DNA of 64,000 nucleotides, taken from the NCBI GenBank assembly GCA_910890315.1, contig CAJVGD010000005.1, positions 744,001 to 808,000 on the forward strand. Reading direction: 5' to 3'. Position 1 is the first letter of the stretch. Every line of letters starts with the position of its first letter. The position numbers and the translations under genes are program-made. Shown here in pieces: positions 11,192-21,852 of the stretch. Origin of the DNA: Serendipita indica DSM 11827. Lineage: Eukaryota > Basidiomycota > Agaricomycetes > Sebacinales > Serendipitaceae. The notes beneath the pieces were generated by a model, which saw only the letters and a program-made list of their open reading frames with translations, was not told the DNA's origin and did not search any database.

Positions 11192-11472
11192 TAGCAACGT
11201 CGGCACAGAGGGCAACAGTAAAAAGGTCGGGGGGGAGTGGACAACAATGCCTTTGATCATTCCCGACAAAGCTCCCATCTTATGGCCACGCCCAGCGCTA
11301 TCAGAGGCTGGGGGTCACTGACATTTCAATGCCCCGGCCTCGCCTCTACACGTTTGACCGGAGATCTCATTTAGTCACATTTGGGAATATCGCTTATCCC
11401 GTCGTCGTTGCCTATTCGAGCCATACTACCTTGACCACAACCTGCACATCATACGGCAATTCCCCTGGTGTT

Positions 11473-13432
11473 TCACATTCCAACGCCCATTCCCCTTCGA
11501 GCTCCGTCTACCAACGCCCATCCGTCGTCGCCATGCGCCGCAAACATATTGATCCCAAGTAGCCCCATCCGATTCACAAGCTCCCCCTTGAGTCTCATCG
11601 ACACTGGGTCGTCATATGAAACAATCTGGCCCCCGGCCTCGCCTCGTAGCCAGGGCTGCCGCAGGGTCCAACCCCAACCCGCCGCCGTCAGTCATCAATA
11701 ATTATAATATCAAAGTGCTAGTTCACTCACCGTGCTCGAACACGTATCCCATCTTCGTTCAAATCCCCCCGCCGCCTCATAATCTCCGCCGTTGTTTCGC
11801 ACGAGCAACCCCTGACGGACGAGCGAGTGGAATCCAATCTGTCCTTGATCATCGCCTCCATCAGCATTTGCGACCTCGCCTCGTTTTCCCCTCGACGTCT
11901 GACCGTCAGGCTGGTTACGCGCAAGCATTCCCATGGTTATCCCGACCGACAATGACAACGGCGCGTCTTCCTCACCAGCGCTAATTCCTCTTCGGTTATC
12001 CCTGTACCGGATTCCGTCCCGACTTTCCTGGTCATCGTCCACGTCAACGCTTGGTTTATCCTTGTCACGGCTCTCCAGCCGCTGCGCTCCCGACCGTGAA
12101 ATCACGCCATAACTCGGAACCCCCAAAACAATCTTCTGGTGCGGCATTCCCGCGTCGACCCACTTTTGGATTCCACCTTGGGCATTGGCAAACGGCATCC
12201 GTGACCGGCCGCATCCATCGGACAAGGGCGCATTTGGTCCAGGCGATGACGATGCTGCAAATATTGTTTAAGCGCGAATTTTAAGCATCTCCAGGGTAAG
12301 CGTCTTTCCAAGCGCTCGTTCGAAATGAACACCTACTCACATCCCCAAACATCATAATTCATAATCACCACCCAGTCAAGCACACTCGCAAACTCCCGAA
12401 CATCCGAAAGCGGTTGTCCATCCGAACCTGCAAACGGCGTGAGCGCCACGGCAGCAGTGAGCGTCGCCTCGTTTGGGAGCAATTTCCTCAACAACTGAAG
12501 AAACTTGAGAAAATTGGCAGTATCCTTGGACGACTTTTCGTTTCCAGCACCGTCTCCATTCGGATATTCCCAATCAATGTCAATCCCATCCAGTTCAAAC
12601 TTTTCGTACGTGTGGAGGATAGACTTGACAAACGTTGACCGTGCTGGAATCGTGCGGACGCCACGAGAAAAGAATCGACTCCCCGTCCATCCTCCGATGC
12701 TCAACTTGACCTTTCGACCCTGGCCGTGTGCACTGGACACGAGTCGACGGAGCACGTCTTCCGAATTCGATTGTGTAAACTCGAGCTCAAACTTTTCGTT
12801 TGGAATCGCAAAGGCTGGTTAGCAACAGGCACCAAATGAAATCAGTAACAACCCAGCCCGCAAAAAAATGAACAATTACCAAAGTCGATCCAATTAAAGC
12901 GTGTAAAGTCGACATTTTCGGGTGCGAGTTGATCAACTGCCCAATCTGCATAATAGGCTGCAACAACGGCGTCTGTCAGACTAGTGACATCGGCGGTACT
13001 ACGAAACAAGTCTGCCGATGACGTGGGCTGCGTTTGATCCGCATTTGTCAACGATGGATTGTCCTCGGAAACCGCCTCTTGCAACAACGACGAAGACGAC
13101 GGGTCGGTTACGACGAGCGGAGTTGGCTTGCCTACAGAGTAAATGATACCAACCCCACCGTTTGGATACTCTGTCAAACTAGGCTCATCAAACTCGTTGA
13201 TGCTGGTTAGCGCCATTGCCGCGTTTGCGGGTTCGGAAGAGGCGGTCACGTTGGCTTGTGCTGATGACCCTACTAACGCGTGTTGAAGCGATTCTAGAAT
13301 GTTTCCGAGGTTAATTCCGTTTGGAAACAGGCGAAACTCGGTCGGTAGGGCCGAGGAGTGCGTGACCGAGTGGGACAATGTCACGACCAGCAACGGGATG
13401 AATCGTGTCCAGGTTTGATGTCTCGGAGGCAT
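11473..13432 (-). CDS. Secreted GH18 chitinase
   Basis: The ATG at 13432 gives MPPRHQTWTRFIPLLVVTLS, a signal peptide. A linker of about 120 residues follows, rich in Ser/Thr. The GH18 barrel starts at VVAAYYADWAVDQLAPENVD. It contains KVKLSIGGWTGSRFFS (SxGG strand), the catalytic FELDGIDIDWEYPN (DxxDxDxE, Glu as acid/base), DWVVIMNYDVWG, and later QIVSYDDPVSMRLKGE and INMFAAHGDDGWALVDGAR. Introns: about 12806-12880 (GTAATT..CAG), about 12285-12342 (GTGAGT..CAG, giving SSSSPGPNAPLSD) and about 11660-11715 (GTGAGT..CAG). The protein ends RRGMGVGM. Family role: hydrolysis of beta-1,4-chitin, in nutrition or wall remodelling. Between VLGVPSYG and the CSST motif there is an unusual Arg/Asp-rich stretch of about 120 residues. 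Confidence 0.9.
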
Positions 13433-13809
13433 TGTATAAACGATGAAACGATTGTCGTCGACGTCGGAAGGCTGGATTAGGAGGAAACGATAATAGTCAA
13501 TAGACTGCAGAGCGTCAATCTCGCGGTAGAACGGCAAAATCGAGTTTATCCTACTAGTAAAAGAGTTGTGAACTGATTAGCAAAGTTGTAAACTAGAGAC
13601 GTCTCGGACGTGCGAGAGAGCAGAAACCAAGTTGTGAGTGTTGGTGGCGCAAGCCATCCAAGCAACAGAAATAAGATGAAACGACTGCAAAGTAGCTCGA
13701 GGATCATTCCTCATGTCCAACAATTGATTCCTAATTACCAACGTAGCTACAAGACGGCTCTTCTTCCCAATCACAATTCTTACACCTTCCACGTCTTCTT
13801 CTCTCTCTC
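13433..13809. other. Intergenic region upstream of chitinase
   Basis: This is the presumed 5' region of the chitinase gene and the 3' side of the decayed transporter. It contains a pyrimidine-rich stretch (TCTTCTTCTCTCTCTC near 13791-13812). No gene is seen. Confidence 0.4.
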
Positions 13810-15427
13810 TCAGTGATCATCCGTGCTACAATGAGAAGGAAGAAACCAGGAAACATGAATCCCTGAGATCATTGTCAGCACGATATCAAAAAGAAGAGAA
13901 AAGTGGACGTGCAGCTGAGAGGCCAATTGGCCGATTCCATTTGAGCTCGTCGGTGAGAAGCGCAACCATGATGGGTGTACACGCAAGTCCAGCAAACGCA
14001 ACAACGGTGAATGTCAATCCAAGACGGATCCCAATCTCCGAAATACTCCGCGAGAGACTGGCAAAGAGCGGGCTAATCAACGAAATGTCTAGACCTTTGT
14101 CAGCAATCATTGAGATGGAGTGAACAGGACTTACGGGCACCGCTAAAGATACCGTAGAGCACTGCGACGACAATGATGCCTGCTGCATCATTTGCAGCGA
14201 GGAGAGATATGACGAGCACAGCACAGGCGATTGTGCATACAATAATAGTGTTGAATGGGCCCCAGATATCGCCGATAAAGTTGGGTGCGATACGTCCGAT
14301 GATGGAGCCCGCATTGAGCATGGTGAGGAGGTAAAGTGCAAGGGTCCAGTCGACATTGTGGTTCACCGCGTATAGCTGCATGTAGAATACTATCCATTGT
14401 CAGTAACGCTCAACCTCAAGAGGACGAAAAACTCACTTGGTGTGAAGATGCCGAGAATGTTGACAAACCTACTGAAACAAGGTTAGTCGAGAATTTTTTG
14501 CAAAGGTAGTCCCACTTACGCAGCAATAGTGATCATGTACTTGGTATCCTTGAGGAGGTCCAGGACGGCTGGTGGCGGAGAGGGTGCTTCTTCTCCATGT
14601 GTTGGTCTAGGCACCTTGTTCCGAGGTGGCAATCTGGTACGCATGCACAACAACGCGATCGCCATCAAGCCCGTACACAGATATGCCGTGGACCTTGTCG
14701 CCTCTGCGAATCCTCGTTGCTCGATCAACCTGTTGAGCATGATAGGGAAAACGACGCCACCAAAGCTGCTTCCACTGATCGCAATCCCCATTGCAAAGCT
14801 CCTGCGTCGACGAAAGTGATGTGCAATGACGCTGATCGCGGGGACAAAGAGAAATCTGAGCGCGATACCGGCGCCGAAACCTTAGACGAGAAGTACTTGA
14901 TAATATGTGTTGACGTGTGCGAGGGATAGCATGTAGCACGAGAGTATGTAGCGCATGCAAGCGCCAATCATCATTGGATAGAATTAGCCACGGTCAAAGA
15001 GTGTCCCAGAGGCGAGTCCAAGGGAAAACTGGAAGAAGAGCTGGACTGAACCGATCCAACCAATTGCAGACGGCGTGTAGTTTGTCAAAAAGTGGCGAAC
15101 GTAAAAGTCTTGATAGATGCCATACTATGAAATATAAGGAGGTGAATCAAAACTATAGGATGGACGTACGGCATTTGTCAACCCAAATGTGCAAAAGAGG
15201 ATACACCATGCGCCGAAGACGGTCAACCACGCGGTAGAGCCGTTGTTCCAAGTAAGGTCTGGCACTGGGAGTTTATCCTTTTGCTCTTTGGTCACATTTG
15301 GCTGTTGTTTCTCAACATCTGTGTCCACGATATTGTCAGTAGTGCGCTCGTCGGTAGTCTGTGTGATTCCAACGTTGGCTTTATCTACCTCGTTAGATGG
15401 AGAATTCTTGCTTTCTAAAGTCGGCAT
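13810..15427 (-). pseudogene. Decayed MCT-like major facilitator (monocarboxylate transporter family)
   Basis: The gene starts MPTLESKNSPSNEVDKANVG at 15427, with a disordered N-tail and then TM1 (TAWLTVFGAWCILFCTFGLT). The following exon encodes GIYQDFYVRHFLTNYTPSAI and GWIGSVQLFFQFSLGLASGT. Further segments match fungal Mch/MCT transporters: FAMGIAISGSSFGGVVFPIM, LLTMLNAGSIIGRIAPNFIG and VALLTDELKWNRPIG. Two stop codons interrupt otherwise conserved sequence: TAA at 14984-14986 (after GTLFDRG, where FYPMMIGAC continues) and TAA at 14882-14884 (between YYQVLLV and GFGAGIALRF). The C-terminal frame also appears to change near 13900, where the last TM should lie. Splicing GTGGCT..TCTAAG would skip both stops in frame, but it would delete about 45 conserved residues including a TM segment, so loss of function is more likely. 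Confidence 0.7.
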
Positions 15428-15925
15428 TGTTCAAGGCGAGGTTGGATGCCGTGGAAGGTGCGACAGGGGCTCGATATAGGCCAGAGAGACAACAAGCGCC
15501 TGACAAATCATTCTCCGCCGTTTTTATAGCCAACCGCTTGTCAAATAATATTGCTCACCCAGTCGACGGTTTCCTGATGGTCTCACTGGGTGTTGAGAAC
15601 CGCCGTCCGCAGCTCCGACCACCGCATTGATTGCGAAATTTTCCGATATAGTTGACAAATCCATTCTTTCACTCGTCAAACGTTGAACCATACTCCGATT
15701 CGGGGGAAGAAACAATGAATCTCTCCTCAAATCATGCTCAGGCGTTTCTAGTGGGTCATTCCAAGGGAGAAAGAATGCATTGTGCTATTTTGCGTTTCAC
15801 TCGACGCGGTTTAGATGGCATCTGGCCATGATCCAATGTTTGGTCGTGTCCAAGTGCTCAGGCTCCGCCTCGTACCTCGATGAAACGGTAATTCATCTAA
15901 CGTAAACAGATATATATTGAGTACA
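15428..15925. other. Intergenic region
   Basis: This spacer lies between the start of the transporter remnant and the 3' end of the first helical-protein gene. No coding or repeat signal is recognised. Confidence 0.4.
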
Positions 15926-17023
15926 TCAACGTGCGTCATTCGATGTGTCTCTCTTAGCAAAAAGCTTGAGAAGACGGCTGAAGATGCCACGCGGGTGATC
16001 CCTTACTCCTCCCTTTGGGTACTCGTTCGCTGAATCTTCATGACCTATCATCTGGGTGGCATTGACTGGAGGTGGGGCCCCCGTCGCGTCGACCATGATC
16101 GCGTCGCATATCTTGAAGACGTCGTTGACCACCTCTGTGAGATCCTTTCGATACATTTCCCACTTCTGTGCCATATCCTGAGCCTCTTTCATCGTTGGTT
16201 CGTCCAAAGTCGACTTGGCTTTTGTGAGGAATCGATCGTATGTCTCTGATTGCTGGTGGAGAAGATTTGAGAGAGTAAATAGATGGTCTTGGATACTATC
16301 GAAAGAGTTCTGGACCAGCGCCATGGCCCGCAGCCCATCAGGGTACAGACTTTTGCCGGACTCTGCAAGAAATGCTTCGAGAGGGTCGATTGTAAACTCC
16401 TCTTGTGAGGCCCCTAGAGAATTTTGTTAAGAAAATAGTACTGGATCAGGTTCACTTACTCCTTGTTGCCGTCACTTTGGATGATCTACCCGCGCTGGCC
16501 GGCTGAGGGGTCGTAGGCTGAGACTGTCGGACATCTACTTTCACCTTTGGGTGATCAAGCTGCTTCTGGAAGGCCTCTCTCTGCGAAAAGTATGGCTCTA
16601 CAACCGCGTCGTGACCATTTGCAAGCTGTAAGGCAAGTCCGGCACACTGCTGTCCTTTGGTCGAAATATCTCCTAATATGACGACAATTTCATCCTTTTC
16701 GGCACCGGTACCATATTTCTGAAGTAATTTGATGTCATTACCGAGTGAGATGCACTTTCTGAACAGCTGCGCTATTGCCTCCCATTGCTCCTTCAGTGGT
16801 GCGCGGATGCGCTTGAATGTCTCAGAATCTCTTGGAGGGCTCTCGCCATTGGCGTTGATGGCAGCTGTCTGAAGATCATACAGCCCCTTTGTGGCATGCT
16901 CCATGCTGGTTGGAATAATGCGCAGTAGTGACGAAAATTCCAACTAATCAAGGGTTAGGAGTGCAAAAACTGCTCATGTCGAGAGATACCTTGGCGCTGC
17001 CGCCGTCCTCGTTGTGCGTGGCC
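15926..17023 (-). CDS. Unrecognised helical-bundle protein, family 1 copy A
   Basis: The start is the ATG at 17023 (MATHNEDGGSAK), followed by a 43-52 nt GTATCT..TAG intron and then LEFSSLLRIIPTSMEHATKG. A second intron near 16408-16461 leads to ASQEEFTIDPLEAFLAESGK and SLYPDGLRAMALVQNSFDSI. The product is about 340 aa, almost entirely predicted helix with heptad-like spacing, without signal peptide or strong membrane segment. It shares GLYDLQTAAINANGE, LDHPKVKV, SLYPDG and ICDAIMVDATGAPPP with copies B and C, so the family is real. Copy A is the most diverged and looks whole. No known domain is recognised; the all-helical fold resembles subunits of helical pore-forming systems, which is only an inference. 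Confidence 0.7.
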
Positions 17024-17414
17024 ATAGTAGCTGAATGTGGTTGGGGATGGCGAGGAGTGAATTCGACAAATCCTTCGTCCTGTGGAATATCACTGGTTCG
17101 TAATCTGTCTCGAAAGGCCTAACTGCCAGCGCTGGCCACTCGGGGACGGGCCTGGCGTCAAAGGCTAGTCAAGGCTGTTCGTGCCTCGGATTGGATGACC
17201 ATGCTTTGATCAGAGGTATGAGGGGTTTGCACCTCTCTTGAATGCGGTATGAAGTGTACGCGGGTGACCGGCATCGATCGAGATACCAGCCAAAGCATCC
17301 AGCGTCCCTCTTCTCGTCAAATGTGAATGACAAAGTGACACTTGGCCTCCAGCGAGGGACTATATTAGCTTCGACAGAGCTAAGCCACGACATTTATTGG
17401 ACTCGCTTCATAGA
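17024..17414. promoter_or_regulatory. Divergent spacer between family 1 copy A and a family 2 copy
   Basis: The spacer separates head-to-head genes (minus start 17023, plus start 17415). Its position matches the spacers at 21539-21852 and 25406-25715, although sequence similarity is weaker. It is a likely bidirectional promoter, inferred from layout. Confidence 0.4.
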
Positions 17415-18720
17415 ATGGGTATCTCGTCCAGTATCCCTTCTCGGTATGATGCTGCTCGGGTCCAGGAGGCATTATCCCCTCTTGATACACAAGACATGGA
17501 CATGAATGCCCTGATTCATGCCGTTCATGAGATTATTGACGCTATTGAGCCTTGGATAGGAGCCAGGTAGTGCTGTATGACTCCCCTGGCAAGAGGTCGC
17601 TAACGCGGCTAGCTCTAATCTCCCGGTGGTTCAGAACACTGTAGCATCCCTACAAAGCCGCGTTCAGCAGTAATCTGTTGCAGTCAAAGGCTCTCTGAAT
17701 ACCGCCAACTCTGGGGCACCTTTTGCAGAAAAGTGTTAAAAGACGATACCCACGTCTTTCTGACTGGCGGAGTCCCGAGTAGGGTCAGGACAGGTCTAGC
17801 AATGGTTTAATTTAGATTATTCCTCGACGTGAGGTACTTATTTACTGTAATATGACGCGTAAACTGGGCGAGGGAGTCAGACATCAGACTAGCGAATGTT
17901 ACATGGAAAATCGGGTCCTTTTATACCTTTCGATAAGCTTATGTAAGCATTATTTCGGAACCAGTAGTCGGTAGCGGGACTACGTTGGAGGGCATAGGGT
18001 TGGCGGGAGTTGGAGGAAGGGACAAGAGGAGTCCGAGACGAGACAGCGATCCGACATCTTATATCATGTCATATATATAACGAGTCACCTATAGAGATGA
18101 CTCTTGATACGGGCGAGTCGTGCGCAGCCGTCCACATACAAGCTCCCGCTCGTAGTGGCCAAAGCTGGCCACGGCCGGCCGCGCATCGTGAGTCAGGTAA
18201 GTGATTATCCTCGTTCTTCGTGACTCATACTGACATATACGAGTCATCCAGATGACGTGGGTCTTGCGGGCTGGTCCGTAACAAAAAGGCTCAACAGCTC
18301 TGTACATACCTCCTGGACAAATCCTGCCCGGAATACAAAATCAAGCAGCATATCAATGACATGAAGGTACTCGCACGGAAAGCCCAACAAGAAGCTCAAT
18401 TAACCTGCGGATCCTTCCGAGAGGCTAGGAGAGGGTTCAATGAGGTGCGCTACAGCTATTATAGACAATAGATGACTCACGAGACGCCCAGATTGTAAAA
18501 AAAAAAAAAAATGCAAACAGGGAACAACTGCTTCAAGAACAAGAATTCCACGACGAGCGGTATGATCAGGCAAGAGAAGACCACTGAGCTGCCATGACCC
18601 CTTCAATCTTCAAGTGCTACATTGAATGGATTCTAGAGGCTCCCGGTATTGGATGGCACGATATTCCTAAGATCATTTGGTATGCTCGAGAATAATCGAT
18701 CAAGCGTTTGGGATTCAATT
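17415..18720 (+). pseudogene. Family 2 helical-protein gene, broken copy carrying a solo LTR
   Basis: The first exon (MGISSSIPSRYDAARVQEAL) and the segment near 17500-17570 (FHEIIDAIEPW-like) match the family 2 copy at 19056. Sequence matching its later part resumes after the solo LTR at 17734-18283 and fades by about 18720. The copy is clearly broken, by the LTR and by several smaller changes. As a possible toxin-like fossil it is described only as a whole. Confidence 0.6.
17734..18283. mobile_element. Solo LTR of an LTR retrotransposon, copy 1
   Basis: The element is 550 bp with inverted ends TGTTA..TAACA, flanked by the 5-bp target duplication AAAAG (17729-17733 and 18284-18288). It has no internal coding region. 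A diverged second copy lies at 23516-24035. A 5-bp duplication fits Ty3 or Ty1 superfamilies; which one cannot be told. The exact duplication suggests a fairly recent insertion into the family 2 gene. Confidence 0.75.
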
Positions 18721-19055
18721 CGCGAGTTACTAGGCATGGCCTCGACCACTTGCGTGCCAGCACAGACATCTGATCAGTGACTATGCGAGGGACTCGGACT
18801 CCTAGTTGTGAGTATGAACTCGATTTGATGCTGCTGATCGTTGAGCGGCGAGCTGCCGTAGAACCAGCGAACTCGTCTTGTCGAAATCCCTTCTAAGAGA
18901 CACCCGCAAGGCTTCCAGAAGACGTAGTGCTCGATGAATTTTTGGTTCTGGAGGCGGAATCGAGAACTCGCCTAGGCCAAGCCGTGGTTCTACATAGCTC
19001 TCAGCGAGAGCAGTCGACCCCCAACTGACCTCTACCTTGATACTAGCACCTTACG

Positions 19056-20171
19056 ATGGATAATCCCTTTTTCTTCCCCCCGCATTCTAATGCCGTGCAA
19101 ATCACCCGAGCTATCTCTTCTATGGCCCCTGATATCGACTTGGACGGCTTTGCCAATGCCGTGCATGAGAGCATAGACGCAATTCAGCCATGGGTCAATG
19201 CTAGGTAACATTTAGGGATAATCTTTCTATTGCTACGGTTGACGGAAACTAGATCCGACCTCCCAGTCGTACAGGGGACACTGGCGACATTGCAACAGCA
19301 GGTCTGGCAGTACTGTGCCAATGTCAAAGACTCTGCTGGCGCCGCCAGCTCTGGTGCAAGGTTTGCGGAACAGGCTCAGCAGCTGTGTACATACCTGTTG
19401 GACAAGTCTACTCCGACGTTCCGCATTAGACGACATATCGATGATATGAAGAAGGTAGCGAGACAGGCACAACAGGAAGCACACGCAACGACCCTGTCGT
19501 TTCGAGAATCCAGGAGAAGCCTCAATGAGGTCAGTCAAAATCATACCACTAAGAAGATACAGCGCACCTGAGACATCCTATCCCAGCTAGCAAACCAGAT
19601 TCCCATGAACCAATTTCAACTGCTGCATCATGAGCTGTTCCAAGCTCATAGATACTCACAGGCAAAAGAAGCCAAGTCTGACGCAAAAGCCTCTGCAATC
19701 GTCAAATCTATTCTTTTCCCGCTCGGTATCCCTTGGTTCATTGAAAAGGCTGAAAGAAAGCGTGCCGAAGCACGCTGGGTAATGCAAGGTGAGGTACTGT
19801 GGCTTGAAACCACTGCGTCCAAATTCATGATTACGTAGACAGCATGGTCCAAGCGAATCAATGCGCCGCTTCCCGCGTGGTTCTGTCTCAACTATCCGGC
19901 AGCATTGAGCACATGGCTCACCACATCGAGAGCCTCACGAATTGGTGGATCGAAGTCGAGACCGCTCTCAACTCTATTGCCGAAAATGTTGAGATCATTC
20001 AAGGGGACGGGTACCATAAGCTCCGCCTCATCCAGTTGCGAAAGCGATGGTTCAAGCTGAGAGGGGAATATTTACGATACACGCAAGAGGTGAGTCGTAG
20101 CGTCAGTCCATCGGTGAAGAATGCTGACCTCGCTCTATTTGCAGGTAGCTCGACTGAGAATAACTGATTGA
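19056..20171 (+). CDS. Unrecognised helical protein, family 2 copy
   Basis: The ATG at 19056 gives MDNPFFFPPHSNAVQITRAI, then FANAVHESIDAIQPWVNAR. Introns: about 19208-19252 (GTAACA..TAG), about 19528-19587 (GTCAGT..CAG), about 19790-19840 (GTGAGG..TAG) and about 20091-20144 (GTGAGT..CAG). The last exon encodes VARLRITD and ends TGA at 20171. Recognisable family segments are FAEQAQQLCTYLLDKS, HIDDMKKVARQAQQEAHA, a moderately hydrophobic SAIVKSILFPLGIPWFI, and WWIEVETALNSIAENVEII. The product is about 290 aa, nearly all helix, without signal peptide. Domain and function are not recognised. It looks whole. It has no facing family 1 partner, unlike the copies at 17415 and 21853. Confidence 0.65.
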
Positions 20172-20425
20172 AAAGTGGACAAAAGTCATCGTTCTGTATG
20201 TCGGTCGGTTTGATATTTCCCAAGATTCAGCTGTCATAATATTGTAACATCAATATAAGCATTAAATATTTGCAATACAGTCTCAGACCCGCCGAGCCGT
20301 CGACGAGTGGATCAAGGTTTCGTTCACCACTTTGACCTGACCATTCTCCTTAACCGGTGACAAAGTATTCGATAAACAAGAAGTCTTTCCAAGCGAACTG
20401 TACAAGAATACAGGACAGCGCATTC

Positions 20426-21538
20426 TCAATTCTCACTATGTGGTGTCCTACTGGTGATGCCAATTTCCGTCTTGCCGCTATGGCTATCATGTCGATAGCC
20501 AGTTGTCTCAACACTCCGCCTCCGGACCCGAGCGAAGCGCGGGACTGTGCTGCGAATGACCTCCCATGGTGACAGCTCCTCCTCTTCTGGTGGACTAGGA
20601 GGGCGTCGCGGAGCACCAACGGCATCGATCATCACAGCGTCGCATATCCTGGTAATGTCTTGGATTGCTTTCATTAGAGCGCCCTGATAAGTCACCCAGC
20701 TGTCGGTAAATTCTTGAAATTGTCTTGGCGTCAGATTATGAGAAGGGTGGTAGAGTGAGTCGAGGCCACGCTGACAGACGAAAATTTGGTCCTTAAGGAA
20801 CCTGGATAGCCGCGAAAGACTGGCATGTATTCCTTCCATGGCCGATTCGAACTCCGCCATGGCCTGATTTCCGTCCGGATAGAGGCTCGCAATACTGTCC
20901 TCGACAAAACTGGCTATAGGTCCCAAGGGCGTAGATTGGGGAGGACCCGTTGGACCTGTTCAAATTTAAGTGGTCTCCGTAACAGGATGACGGCGCTCAC
21001 CGGTGGATTGTCGTCGAGACGACCTGGCAGCATGTGAAGGAGACCCTCGTATACGGCCTGGAGGAGTTACTTGCACCTTTGGGTGGTCAAGATGGTCCCG
21101 GAACCTGTCTCGATATTGGGCATATAATCCTAGCACGTTATCATGGCGAGCCATCAACTGCTCAGCTATATCAACGTCCTGCCTGCATTTGGCCAACATC
21201 TCCTCAAGAAGCTCTCTGATATCATCCTTTGAGGCGGTAGTCACCGAAGCATGCAGGAGATGCACATCTGCTCCAAATGAGCGGCATTTATTCAAAAGCG
21301 AGGTAATGTGTTCCCAATGCGCTCTGAGCTCCGCTCTAACTCGCTTGTAGCGCTCAGCATGGCGAGGATTGTTCTCGCCATTGGCATTAATAGTCGCAGT
21401 TTGAAGATCGTACAGGCTCTTCATCGCTAGCTCGATGCACGACGTGAGACTCTGGAGAGTCCCACTTAAGTCTTCCATCTACTGCGAATCAGTCACATTT
21501 TCATAATCTTTCTCGCTGCTTACATGAATTGTACTCAT
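20426..21538 (-). CDS. Unrecognised helical-bundle protein, family 1 copy B
   Basis: The start is ATG at 21538 (MSTIH), then an intron GTAAGC..CAGTAG with two adjacent acceptors; use of the second gives MEDLSGTLQSLTSCIELAMK. A second intron near 20925-20975 (GTGAGC..CAG) leads to GPTGPPQSTPLGPIASFVED. Family segments: LYDLQTATINANGE, LLNKCRSFGADVHLL, LDHPKVQV, SLYPDGNQAMAEFE and ICDAVMIDAVGAPRRPP. The product is about 330 residues of heptad-rich helix, with no signal peptide or membrane segment. It looks whole. About 1.6 kb here (20285-21870) is similar to 24150-25740, showing a segmental duplication with copy C. Head-to-head with the family 2 gene at 21853. Confidence 0.7.
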
Positions 21539-21852
21539 CCGCAAGGGTATGAAACGATCAAGGAAAGAGATGCAACACTTGTCTCTCATATATACGTCTC
21601 GAATTCGAAGACCTACCCTCGCGCATGATTCGAGGCCTGGCGAGCCGATTCCAATGGCTGACGATAGAACAGCTCGGAGAAAGGGGTCCCGAAATTCAGT
21701 TCACATCGATAATAAATGCCGTCACGTTATCTCTGTATGACCAATCCGCCTGCCAGCATTCGGTCGTGGCCGGTCCAGTCTGCAAGGTATCTAGACCATG
21801 GATCAGAGTTATCAGCAGCATCAAGGAGGAATTAGGATTTACTCAAATCCTC
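21539..21852. promoter_or_regulatory. Conserved divergent spacer, copy B
   Basis: This 314-bp spacer between head-to-head starts resembles 25406-25715 along its length. Shared landmarks in order are CATATATA, ATTCGAAG, CCTGGCGAGCCGAT, CAGCTCGGA and GACCGG-type blocks. Likely a bidirectional promoter duplicated with the gene pair. Confidence 0.5.
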
